From Inia geoffrensis (lineage: Eukaryota; Chordata; Mammalia; Artiodactyla; Iniidae), in NCBI GenBank assembly GCA_036417435.1, contig CM070907.1, forward strand, positions 63,162,001 to 63,226,000: 64,000 nt of DNA. The letters run 5' to 3'. Shown here piece after piece: positions 10,679 to 21,953 of this stretch. Both the position numbers and the translations under genes were made by a program. Below the pieces are notes generated by a model. It had not been told where the DNA came from. It saw only the letters and a list, made by a program, of their open reading frames with translations, and did no database searches. Each line of letters starts with the position of its first letter. Within the stretch, counting starts at the first letter, position 1.

Positions 10679-11993
10679 CTGAAAACGTCGGAAACACGCA
10701 GTGTTTGTCTCTATCTCATTCTTGAACCCAACACAAGGATCATGAATGTAATCTTTGCTTGCCATCATTTCTCTAGTTTGCATATAAAAGCAGTTAATTT
10801 AATATGGCATCAAAAAAGCATGCCAACACAGACAACCTGACATGATATACATGACACGATGACTTGTGTTTAACAAAAATTGCCTCTAAGAGACATGGAT
10901 GAAAAGTGAAATGCAAAGTTTTTTAGATGCTGACTCATTTCAAAGCAGGGTGATTTTATGGTAGGGGGCTTTCAGAGTTCCATTTTTAGGCATGCTTAGA
11001 ATTTAAAGTGTTAAAGAAAGAGGATGTGAGAAACCTCAGGCACACAAATCACAGTGACACACTGCTCTATCAAATTTCCAAGGCACTAAAAAGGAATTTT
11101 ACTATGTTACCCATCCACTGCATCTAAGAAAATGCTTACTGAGCCATACACTTTTAGAGGTCAGGAAGGGCAGAAAATGGATGATTGATGAAGGAAGTTT
11201 AAAGCCTTCCCAAGGCCATACATTCGATTGTCATCAGCAGAAATTCAATTTAAATAGATCTTTTTACAAAGAGTTTGAAAAATGCAAGGCTAGTGAGAAT
11301 TTAAGCACAGATTTATCATTTGTTTAGCATACCTGGTGAGATATGTGCATGTGTATATATATCAGAGATATTTAGATAAGTGTCTGTGGACATATTTACA
11401 TGTATATTTCTACACACATCTTACATGCACACACAAAACTACCTCACTTTATGAAAGTTCTGTGTAAAGTCAAGTTCTCTAAATCAAATCTCAGCAACTA
11501 CACTTAGGGAGCTTTCCTTTGAAAACTCCATTCTGAATCCCTCTATGGGGCAAAGAATCGCCTCTCCTATTCTTTTATGTGAATCAGTACTTTCCTTCAT
11601 CAGAATAAAAGTCTTGCTAAAAGACAGGTACAATTCCATACCTGCACACAGCATATAAATGCATATCAGATATAAGCATATTTTGTGATAGTTACCCCAT
11701 TTGCTGCACAGAAAAATTTAGTGGTTCATCTTGTAGGTAATTTAGGTTTATTTTTTAAGTACTTACATCCAAAAAACCATATTTATTTATTTTGGATATG
11801 AACTCTCTTGTGATTAAAACAGAGAAAAAGGAAGATTTGGCTAGCCAGAAGCCAACTGTGGGTTAGAGAAAAAGCTCTCACGCCCCTGGAATCTGAGAAA
11901 TACAACAAAAGGCCCTTTTACAGTAGCAGGAGCATGGTGGAGCAAGGTTCGCAGAAGCAGAGGGATATTAACATGGAGCCTTTGTTTACATAC
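10679..11993 (-). other. SYTL2: Intron 11
   Basis: Donor gtatgt, acceptor cgttttcag. AT-rich; short TA/TG-rich stretch near 11345-11430. No repeat family or exon was recognised. Confidence 0.88.
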
Positions 11994-12113
11994 AGAAGAC
12001 AAGGACGTCATGCCAGAGGAGCTGCTAAGATTGGTTAAAGAGCTTGGGCTCTTCTTGTGTCTGTTGAGCTGGTAACTGCCTTCTGATGTTGTATCTGTTT
12101 CTCTGTCATCACT
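11994..12113 (-). CDS. SYTL2: SYTL2 coding exon 11: 40-codon serine-rich cassette before C2A
   Basis: A 120-nt, phase 0-0 exon, about residues 571-610. It starts SDDRETDT, contains [16 protein letters not shown] and ends MTSLSS, then joins [11 protein letters not shown] in exon 12. The acceptor is ttttgtag and the donor TCT|gtatgt. It can be included or skipped without changing frame. The serine cluster beside a basic patch is a plausible phosphorylation region, which is inference. Confidence 0.94.
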
Positions 12114-14114
12114 CTACAAAACATCATACAATATATACAAAATTTAAATTCAGAATGAGTCAAGATCAAAATCTGTTTAGATAAAGATAATATCTTGGTA
12201 TCCCACTGATCTATGACATTTTCCAAGGTCAAAGTGCTAACTGCCAAGGAATGGTATTCAAGATGGGGTGGGTGGTCTGCCTTGGACCTCATCATAGGAG
12301 GAGAGCAGTGGTTAGGTACTGAAATAACAAAGCGATCTTTTTCACCTACAAGGTGGCCCCAAGGTGCATTCTCTTAATATTACACATTTATATTGCTTGG
12401 AAAACTTTGTTGATACATATGAGAAATTAACTTTACCTAGACAATAAATGGTCTAACATTTACTATCAAATCATAAAATGTCTTGCCTAATTCCTCTCGT
12501 TGACGTAGGCTTAACTTCCCTAAAAATCAAGTGTCTCATTTTACTTGAGACACTATTAAACTAGGGAAAACAAATGCTAATCTGATCTGTGTTTCAAGTT
12601 TTTTATACATATGTATATATGTGTGTGTATATAATTTTAAGCCACCTCTTAGGTATTTCTATAGTGCTATTGTGCTTACCTTTTGTGTTGCAATAGGGAA
12701 GTATACTGATTTGTACATTCTGCCCACATTAGATTTTAACAAATTAAAAAAAAAAACAGCAACAAGATACTTATTTTAAATATTTCCCAGGAAATATTTA
12801 CCTGGGTCAAGAAAGAAAAGTGACAATAATAAATTTTATTATATTTAGATCTATAGTTCATTAGATGGTAGCTTTAAGAGTTTATGCTTCAGAATGAGTT
12901 CCTTTTGGGGTTAGAGAGTTTACGGAGCAGTTCAGTGGCTCCTGGGGTTAGGGAAACACCGTTATGGAGGAGTGATTAGTTCATGCCAACATATTCCAGG
13001 GCCCATGCAATTACATGTCAATATAACAGATGCCAATCCTAACGCAGATTAAGAAAAGGGTTAAAAAAATATGATTTATATGGATGAGAAAAGAATCCTT
13101 CCTCAAGGGTGAAAAAAAATCCATACATTTTTCATGTCTCTATTATCATACTCCCTTCCCACATGCTTACAGACCATTTCCCCCTATCATAGCCGTAATA
13201 CATTCTACCTGGTACATCAGATCATTAGTGATTATTGGAAGGATAGGACCTTGTCTTGATGACCTGGAACACTGATTTTCATAAAGCTGGTACTCAACAA
13301 ATGTGACTGACACTAAGCCTCAAAGGGACAGTGGACAAAGAAGCAATGCCTGATTTCATCCCACTTCCTTTAACATTCAGTCCAACCCCAGGTACTTTGA
13401 AAGGTAAAGTGATGCAGCTTAATTTGGCATCTCTGATGTACAAACTCAAACAATTTGGACTGTCTTTTGTGTGGAGCAGTGAGGCAGCAGGTTAAAACTG
13501 AAGGGAGGAGAAAAATAAAAAATCAGGCCAATCAGGTATCATTGGCCTCTCAAATTATTAGATGGTTCATTCATATGACCAACCAAGACCAAAGCCTATC
13601 TACAAAGGTATAAAACCATAGGAACTCCATGAGGTGCCTATGCTGGCTTCCAGCTAATGAGTTAGTTTCAAAGAATGAGTGATTCTTTCCAAAGGAACTG
13701 TAATGTGGGCTCTTAAGCATATGCAAGGGCTGAATACTTGCAGATACAGTTCATCTAAGGCTCAAGAGTAGACAGAACGGTGCCCAGGCGGTGGAGGAGG
13801 AGGGATGTAATTTATATATTGTCCAGAGCTTTCCTTACATTCCATCTACTAAGAGAACACTTAAGGATGAAGCTTTTATTTCGCCATTAAAAATCAGACC
13901 AGAACGGCAAACGGGGACAGCTAACATTAAGGTACCCTGTGACAGCACGGTGCTATGTGTTTTCCCTGCACTATCTCACTGACCCCTCACAATCTAATGA
14001 GGTAGGTACTAGGAAAGCACTCAGGGAAGCTAAGGAAATTGTCCATAATCACGTAGCAAATTAGTAGCATGGCCAGAACTGGGAGTGCCTAACCTCAAAG
14101 CTCAGGCTCCTAAC

Positions 14115-14350
14115 TAGCTGGCGGCAAGAACATGGAATCTTAGTTAAGTCACAGGACCTGAGTTCAAATCCTACATCTACTTTTTAGTAGCTGTTGGATT
14201 TGGGGAAAGTTACTTAACCTCTGCGAGGCTCTTTCTTCTTTTACAAAATGGAGAAATTTGTACCTACCACACTCTGTTTGTAAGAGTTAGACATCAGAGC
14301 GAATATCAAGTGCCTGGTACTTACTAGGTACCAAATGAATAATAGGTAAT
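14115..14350 (+). repeat. MIR SINE remnant
   Basis: GGACCTGAGTTCAAATCCTA, AAGTTACTTAACCTCTGCGA and TTTACAAAATGGAGAAATTT. Confidence 0.72.
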
Positions 14351-14379
14351 AGTCATGCTCTTACTTGAGACTGTAGGTA

Positions 14380-14605
14380 TAGTAGTTAATAGCATGGGGG
14401 TCGGATCTGGGCTCCAGTGCTGGTTTAACCCCTTTCTAGCTGAGTGAGGTTACCTTACCTCTCTTACTCTCAGTTTCCTCATCTGTAATACCTGGGGATA
14501 ATGATGGTGCCCACCTCCCAGGGTTAATGGAGGGTTAAATGAGATAATGTACGTAAAGTGCTTACCCCCAGTTGATATCCTTAAAGTTTGCTAATGTCAT
14601 TGTTA
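14380..14605 (+). repeat. MIR SINE remnant
   Basis: TCAGTTTCCTCATCTGTAAT and AAATGAGATAATGTACGTAA; lies directly after another MIR in the same orientation. Confidence 0.72.
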
Positions 14606-14992
14606 CTTTACTATTTTAACATATGCTTTCAAGCTAGTCATGCTACCTAGACTTAGCTTTCACAAATCAACTGTACTCTAAACTACAGAGGAGCTCATGC
14701 CAACATTTTTCTGCTGGATTTCTTATTTTGTACCCACTTTGAAACAAAAGTCACATTCCCAGATCTATGCACTTTGACTTCACCACCAATAAGAGTTACT
14801 GTATGAGTCAAATGAGATGTGCCTTGCCTTGTTCCAGGACTAACAACACTACCTCTATTGACATGAGAGGCGAAGGTCAGTCCTGCTGACCTCTTCGGTC
14901 TCTGCTATGGCTGAATACAGACACACCAACCTTGGCATAGCAAATCCACCTGTTTGGTTCCATTTTTCGGAAGGTACAAAAGACAAACTTGC

Positions 14993-15087
14993 CTCATCTT
15001 GGAGAAATGCTGGAACAGACTTGCTCATCCTTTTGAGTTTGTCAGGGTGGGAAAACTGATTATCAGGTTGTGAAGGCACTGTGGAAA
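14993..15087 (-). CDS. SYTL2: SYTL2 coding exon 10 (tandem acceptors, GC donor)
   Basis: Encodes about residues 539-570, including [20 protein letters not shown] and ending in FLQDE. Two in-frame acceptors lie 9 nt apart: tgtttag before 15087 and tttccacag before 15078. The upstream one keeps VSTVPSQ and gives the 934-residue protein; the downstream one removes three residues. The exon ends GATGAG|gcaagt at 14993, a GC donor in a near-ideal AG|GCAAGT context. No GT donor nearby gives the correct phase. Met in KRMSKSV could start short C2-only isoforms, but that is speculative. Confidence 0.9.
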
Positions 15088-17489
15088 CTAAACAGTAGCA
15101 TTTCCATTCAAAATTATCCTCACAGTTGTCAGACAAACATAAGGCATAAGTTGAAAACACACTTTTCTTTCGTCTATGAACAGAGATGTTTTTGTAAATT
15201 GGTTAAAGGCATAGTAGTTCACATGCACGGGACCATAAGGTAAGCAACATGCAATTATAGAGAGAGAACTAGCAAGGAGTTGAACCAAATAGAAAAGAAA
15301 AATTAAAAAACCACTAGGTTTACTGGACTGCAGGACTGGATTTGAATTATGCTGAAACCTACTACCAATGTGAATTGGTTTTAATTGATATTTTTTCACA
15401 TTAGAGCTTTGAACCACAATATCTGTACTTTATTGGTTCATCTCCTTGAGATATATTATTACATTTTTAACATGCTGCAGGCTGAAAAACTATTTCATCA
15501 GATAGCAAGGATCTTTGTACACAACTCAATCATAAAAGTTTTCTGGCTATTGAGTGTTTAAAAGGAGGTTGGTTTCTTTAGGGATTGCTGGGATTACCTG
15601 TAAGAGTGTTTCGCCCTCAGAAAGTCGTGAAAGACTACAATTTCAAAACGAATTATTTTTTGAAAATGGAAATTATTTAGATACCTGTCAATTCAGAGAG
15701 TTTTCAACAGAGATATCCCAAGGCAAGTTTGAATGGTTCAATTTAAGACACTCTAAGGATTTACTATGAAAATGTAGCATATGGTTTCTTTCTGATACAG
15801 TAAGTATAAGTGTGGAAGTCACAATAAGGTGATGAATTCGCTTCCTCATTTGTGTAACTCTAGTTAGAAAACTTTCTTCTTCTTTGCCTAAGAATGACAA
15901 TGTCTGAGCTTTTCTTATGGTGAATCAGAGCTTCTATATTGAATGGCTTAATATTTTTCAAGGCACTTAGAACAGTGTCTGGCACATATTAGGCTTTATG
16001 TAAATATTTGCTAAACAAATAAACATTATCTGATAGGAAATCTTTAAATTATCTTTTCAATGTGATATAAATATACTGACTTGACTTTCTCATTGAAAGA
16101 GATACTAGGAAAACAGATAAATAAAAATCAAATTGTATTTCTACATATAACTCAAAAGGCTCAAATTTAGGCCTGAGCATTAGCTAAATTCATCTTTAGT
16201 TAAAAGAAATCTAATCAAGGAAGACAGAAACTTCAACTACACATATTAAATATCTGCTCATTCACATAATAGTTCTCACCTAGCTTTAGGCTCACAAATG
16301 CATCAAAATACATTTAGGGTGTCTCACAAGATGAGACCTACTTTAATTACTTCCCATTAAACAATAACACATGTGTGTGTGTATTCAGGTGACTTATACT
16401 GAAGCAGCATAAAAGTAGATCCCGCAAGGGCACAATGTAGCCCAGTGAGTATGCAAAACTTTTTTGTCATAACACTACTCCCTATCATTTTCAAAAGTAT
16501 GTATCTGTTACTCAAATGTAGTCAGTTTTACACTTATTGGGCTTTAGTTATTTGTGTTTTGATCATGCATTTCATTTTGTCTTGGGGTAAAAATACACTC
16601 TTTACTAGAGAAAAGGAATAACCCCAGCCCAGACATTAAGAGTCATCTTGGAAAATATCACAAGAAAGAGAAATGAATTTACCCAGAATTTAGCACACGA
16701 TTAGCCTATTTCCCTTGACCAATAACTAAGCTCATTAGGAGGTCACATATGAAGACAGACATATAGGCATACATTGTCTATGCCTATGTTTTGTTTTCAC
16801 TCCTCCAGTTAAATGTTGAACAAAACACAGAAAGATAAACTGGGATGCCCAAACTTAGGTATCCAGTTGCCAGTTCAGAAGCAACTGGAAAAGCCTCTTT
16901 ACCCAACACCCCTGAGGGACAAAAGTCTTGTTTCCTCTGCAGCAGCCGGACAGAGAACACACACCAAGGGCTGAAGCCTGGATCCTAGGTGGTTCTTAAG
17001 AATTTGTCAGGTCACGTGCCAAAGCTCAGCTCCTTCATCTCTGGCAGGAGAGCCTCACGAGCAAAGTTTCAGATTTCAGATGAGATGTCACAGCTTTCAA
17101 GCACCAGCACTTCTCTACCTAATGGCTCCTTCCTTTGGCTGCTCTACTGTTTAAGGACCATCAGCACATCCAAAGACTGTTGGGAAACTTGTTATTAAAA
17201 ATTATGTGGACTCCTGAGGGCGGGTGTGTGTATCATTATCTTCAACCCTCCAGTGCCTGGGATTATGAAACCACCTCAGACAGGGACGTCAAGAAGACAC
17301 ACATGCATATCTGCATGCTTTGCTGGCCTCCACAAACACCTTTTTAATGCACTATTTGTACTCAAGACAATAGTCACAGTTAAGAACAGCAGTCTCAAGA
17401 TTGAACAGAAAATGGTAAATAATCATTATCTTTTCTTCATGGTGGATATTAATTAATTGATGCATATTAGCCACCACAAGTGTACATAC

Positions 17490-17930
17490 ATTTCTTTCTT
17501 TTTTAAAATTGAAAGATAGTTGACATACAATATTATGTTGTGTACTAATTAATAACTTGACATTTGCATATAAAACGATCACCATAAGTCTAGCAACCAT
17601 CTGTCCCCATACAAAGTTATTACAATATTATTGGCCATATTCCTTACGCTGTATATTACATCCCCACAGCTTTTTTATTTTATAACTTAACCTTTTCAGG
17701 TTAAGTTATAAAATAAACTTAACCTTTTCCCACCCACCATGCCCCCCCCCCCCAGCAACCATCCGTTTGTTCTCTATATCTTTGAGTCTGTGTTTTGTTT
17801 TGTTTTGTTTTTTTAGATTCCACATATAAGTGAGATCATATGGTATTTGTCTTTCCCTGACTTATTTCACTTAGCATAATACCCTCTAGATCCAACCATG
17901 CTGTCACATACATTTACGACTTGAGATTCA
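17490..17930 (-). mobile_element. Antisense L1 3' region
   Basis: AATTGAAAGATAGTTGACAT and TTCCACATATAAGTGAGATC with ACTTATTTCACTTAGCATAA are the reverse of L1 3' sequence also present in sense at 49547-49952. It carries an internal hairpin duplication (17677-17714). Confidence 0.75.
17677..17714. repeat. Perfect 16-bp inverted repeat with 6-nt loop
   Basis: Arm ATTTTATAACTTAACC at 17677-17692 and its exact reverse complement at 17699-17714, loop TTTTCA. AACTTAACCTTTTC recurs just after, at about 17717-17730. Confidence 0.95.
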
Positions 17931-18839
17931 GATGTTCACTTGCTTTATATTTTGAACTATACTAGAGTTTGGTTTTGAACCTCAGAGCTTAAACCCTGCA
18001 CATTGTAAAATTTGCTCCTACAGATAATGTAGAGAGGCATATATGACCATCCTACATACTAATTGTCAAAGTACAGTTCTTTCTTAGGTCCAGATACATT
18101 ATAAATTGCTTCGTGTCTATAGCCTTGCGTAAAGGCCACAAGAGATCCAGTACTCCAGACCATACTGCAACATAAAAGCCAAGTGCTATTAGAAGGTGCC
18201 AACTTCATTTTAAGTAAAGACACAAAAGGCAGAGAGACTGGCAAAAGTATAACAGTACTGAGCAATAACGTGTGTATATATAATACCTATACATACGTAT
18301 ACTTAAAAATTCTAAATATATATAACTATCCCTCAGTGGAATCATGAATTAATCTTTCAACACAGAGAGTAGTAAAATATTTTTAATAAAACCCTTGTCA
18401 GAATGAAATAGTTTTGTAAGCAGCAAGAGTTTAGTATAATAATAAATGCTACATTAATGGGGTTAGTTAGTTCAGCACATTTAACACCATGTAGAGCGGC
18501 AACATTCAGTCATTTGTGAGAAAGATCCTGCTACTGCTACTCACTTCCTGGAATGCATTCATTTGTATCTGGTTCCTGATCTGCTTTTTGATCTACTCAG
18601 AAGAGCAACATTGAGAATAAATACCATTTTAACAGAAAGATGAAAGAGACACGAAAATAAAGCTCAAATGCCAGTTTCACTACTAAGACTGCAGAATACA
18701 TCTGACAGTTTTTCAGCCTGCTTTCCTCCATTCCCCAGCGCAATTCTTCATTAGCCTCTTTGAGGTCTCCTGTTCAACTAAATATCCAACATCCAGCACA
18801 GGAGATGTGCAGTGTCTTTCCTCTCACTCAATAAGCCAC

Positions 18840-19060
18840 AGCATGGAAAATGGAACGAGCACTGTACTAGGAGTGGTGAAGCTGAGATGCCCGTCCCCAC
18901 CCTCCCACTGACTGGCTAGCTTAGACAGATCACCTAATTTCTCTGAGCTTTTCTCATCTGTAAAATGAAGATAAAAATCGCTGCCCCACCTACTTCAGTG
19001 AGGTGGTTGTAAACATAAAACGAGAAAGACAAAACTATTACATAAAAGTAAGGAATGACC
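18840..19060 (+). repeat. MIR SINE remnant
   Basis: CTAATTTCTCTGAGCTTTTC and TCATCTGTAAAATGAAGATA. Confidence 0.66.
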
Positions 19061-19831
19061 TTTGAAGAGCTCCGTTGCTGCATTTTACATGAGAAAGCTC
19101 AGTTAATATACATTTTTATCATTATAGTGCAGGCAATTTAGAAAACAAAATTCTAGCATACAAGTATAAATTATATTTCTGTTTGCATAAATGCTGAACC
19201 ATAAGAATCAGACTCATTTCCATCCCTCCCACCACTATTACCCTATTCATTTTATAACTGAACCAAGTAACACCTGATCCATTGATAAGCTGCAAGACCT
19301 TCTGGCTCCTTAAAATTCCGAATCAGTTAATTTCACCCTTGGTCTGTACTTAGCTATTTACTCGAGCAGAGGCAGGATCCCCACTCTTGTTCTGGGACCC
19401 TTTCCTTTGACCTTAAATCTTTACCGGTTATACCTAGAGAGATCTAAATGCTGAGACTTGAGAATCAAATATAGGAATAACTTAACCCGGGAACCCACGC
19501 CACTCTCCCTGCCTTCACAAGGAGTTTTGCAAGTCAGAGTAGCAAAAATCAGTTCATACCCATAGAAATACAATTTCCTATTTTTAGAAACCCTCGCTTC
19601 CCAAGGGTCTCTGATGAGATCCTCACAACAGTATCACCAGCAGAAACCTTAAGAATACAAGCAGTATTAAATGCACCAAGTCAGAACCATTTTATAATAA
19701 CTTAGGCACAATTCATCACATAGCAGCAAATGACGTTCTTCTATTTCTCTGACGGCTGCATCCCGGTGACTGCCCAAACCATCCCAGAACCTAATACACA
19801 GACAGACATGCAAATACATAAAGATATTTAC

Positions 19832-19885
19832 CATCTTCAGCACTACGCACTAATTCTTCTGGCAGATTATCTACTTTTGCTTGAT
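19832..19885 (-). CDS. SYTL2: SYTL2 coding exon 9: small cassette-type exon
   Basis: A 54-nt, phase 1-1 exon encoding about 18 residues (NQAKVDNLPEELVRSAED). Acceptor cctgcacag, donor G|gtaaat. Its small size and symmetric phase make it a natural cassette exon. It was recognised by family similarity and by exact phase joining with exons 8 and 10. Confidence 0.93.
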
Positions 19886-20569
19886 CTGTGCAGGAGAAAT
19901 TAACAAATGGTTAAAACGACTGACCCTTGGCGAGAAAGAACAGTGAGATTGTCCCTGGAAGCCCCCGGAGTTGGAAGCAATTAGTCAAGATGCGGTGAGG
20001 GGTGCAACCAAGATGTCTTCCCCCAAATACTTTCTCTTTAGATTAGCTAGTTGAGCCAGTGCCATAGCGGGAGCTCCCATTTCAGCCCCGATGCAGCTTA
20101 CATCAGCACACTGCTGCACACGGACTCCCAAGGGTTAGAGGGTTAGCTCGGAGCAAGCAATCGGCTGGCAGCAGGAGAAAGCACAGGGCTGCAACAGCCT
20201 CTTTATTCCTCTGGAAAGGGTAAGATGCTAGCCATGACTAACACCTTCCCAAACCCACGGTCATTAACAAATATTTCTCTGCGTGCATCATCATTTGTGT
20301 ATGCCTCCGGGAGCCTTGCTTGGGAAGTCAACTGAAGAGATGTAACTGGGGACCAGCTGCTAAGTGGAATCTTGGCAGGCTCGTGTGAGAGTGGGTATCG
20401 GTATTTGGAAAGGAGCATGCAGGAATACCCGTCAGCTGATGGTGTTTTTTATTTTAACTCTACACATTCCTGAGTACTTTAAAGCTGCACCATGGAAATA
20501 GCCACATGCTTCTCAGGCAAGAGGTTTGCCAAATTGGACAATTGTTGCTGAGTTTTGGGGTTTTTTTTT

Positions 20570-20775
20570 TTTCCCTCAGGGCCCATCACTAACATCAGGA
20601 AGAACAATCAGGGCTGTCCAACAAAGGACTGGACTCGCCTTCTCTGGAAGCATTCAGGCGGATGTGGGGGGTTGGCCACCTGTTAAGGGGGCTTTAGAGG
20701 GAATTCCTGCACCGGGGGGAGTTTGGAATGGGTGACCTTCAAGGTCCCTTCCAACCCTGAGATACCAAGATCTTT
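20570..20775 (+). mobile_element. L3/CR1-like LINE 3' fragment
   Basis: GGGTGACCTTCAAGGTCCCT followed by TCCAACCCTGAGAT is the hallmark 3' end of mammalian L3/CR1; upstream CACCTGTTAAGGGGGCTTTA also fits. Confidence 0.6.
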
Positions 20776-21349
20776 GGTAGGGTGAGGACTGCATTCCAAA
20801 CTGGGACTATTGCCCCCAGAGCCCTGAAAAATCTCTGAATTTTAAGAATTGTTTAGTGGCGTAGTTTTTTCTTTTTTAAAATCTGAGTTTTCAGTCTCAA
20901 TTGCAGATGCGTAAAAATATCCTAAACATGACGATGGTCAATTTTAATCATATGAGTTTGGCAGTGGTTAACTTGCACTCAGTAAGTTTTCGCATGACCA
21001 TCTGTAATCCCAGGGGTGCATTTTAGCTTAAAAATATTAAGAACAAAACCCCAAGAAGTCACAATCTCTAAGTCCCTATATACCTTATGCTGTATGCTAG
21101 TATTCTAGAAATCCTTCACCAGTTAAAGCAGCAGCCAGTGGGGAATAGTGTGCCTGAAGTGTTGCATGTCAGATAGCCTTTGGGCTTATAATTCCACTAT
21201 CCAAAAGAAATGCATGAAAAGGGATCAAAGAGAAAGCAAAGTCCTTGAAGCCAGGGACTAATTCATCTCTATATCATGCAAAAATTCATCAGACATCCAA
21301 CACTGTCATATGTAACACGGTCTCTTCATAAATGCTCTCTTGTTAATAG

Positions 21350-21555
21350 CCTGTTGATTTTGAGTTGCAGCTCTGCTGTATGATAGGAAGCAAACTACTT
21401 TACCTCTGTGAACTTCACTTTCCTCATCTGTAAAATGGGAGTGACAATTTGTCCCTCACAGGGTTGCCTATGCCAGTTAAATGGAAAAATGCATGTAAAA
21501 CACTTAGCCAAGTCCTGGCACACAGTGTTCAATCAATGTTAGCTATTACCACTAG
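21350..21555 (+). repeat. MIR SINE remnant
   Basis: CACTTTCCTCATCTGTAAAA and GTCCTGGCACACAGTGTTCA. Confidence 0.7.
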
Positions 21556-21851
21556 AACCACTAGCTACCACAGTCTTTTAAAACTCACTGTACTTGAATA
21601 AACACTCAAACTGGGATTCTTCAAGGAAACCTAGTATTCTAGTAACCAAACCTCACGCGTTATTTTAACAGCAAAGTTCCAGCCACTTTAGGCTGAGCCT
21701 CTTCAGCTCACTTGGGAAAAGTTATTCTCATCTGTTAACCCCCCTTTAGGGTTTTCAGTGCACAACAGCATGCAGTGAGGCCACGGAAGAGCACATACGC
21801 ATTTTTAAGCTGAGATGGGGGCATGAACAGTGGGGCAAACTTTATTCTCAC

Positions 21852-21953
21852 TTGATGAGTCTGATGCAATATCTTCTAGACTTTTGGAAGGCATTTTCCT
21901 AGCAGCACTCCTTTCCAAAGTTTTCAAAACAGGACTGGGTTCTTCTTCTGAAC
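21852..21953 (-). CDS. SYTL2: SYTL2 coding exon 8: conserved basic linker segment
   Basis: A 102-nt, phase 1-1 exon for about residues 487-520, with [19 protein letters not shown] followed by [10 protein letters not shown]. It is basic and serine-rich and is the segment both exon 7 forms splice to. Acceptor ttgcaacag, donor A|gtgaga. Confidence 0.94.

Larger units (their letters stand above)
12114..14992 (-). other. SYTL2: Intron 10 (GC-AG)
   Basis: Begins gcaagt and ends ttttgtag. It contains two MIR copies (about 14115-14350 and 14380-14605) and a TA/TG-rich patch near 12605-12635. Nothing else was recognised in 12.1-14.1 kb. Confidence 0.88.
15088..19831 (-). other. SYTL2: Intron 9
   Basis: Donor gtaaat, acceptor tgtttag (alternative tttccacag). 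It contains an antisense L1 3' segment (about 17490-17930) with an internal perfect hairpin, a C-run (17743-17754) and a MIR (about 18840-19060). Nothing certain was seen in 15.1-17.4 kb apart from a short L2/MIR-like tail near 15955-16020. Confidence 0.87.
19886..21851 (-). other. SYTL2: Intron 8
   Basis: Donor gtgaga, acceptor cctgcacag. It contains an L3/CR1-like fragment (about 20570-20775) and a MIR (about 21350-21555). The stretch 20050-20450 is less AT-rich than its surroundings and has no assigned function. Confidence 0.87.

Noticed and set aside
18059..18265. Possible extra exon after a cag acceptor-like site at about 18165
   Set aside because: The frame hits a stop soon, lacks a donor, and exons 9 and 10 already join perfectly without it.
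20203..20418. 71-codon frame on the minus strand as an alternative first exon
   Set aside because: No donor in a suitable phase and no recognised protein similarity; kept only as a weak regulatory note.
21805..21851. Extension of exon 8 past its donor
   Set aside because: The open frame continues by chance; gtgaga after TCATCAA and the phase fit with exon 9 place the exon end at 21852.
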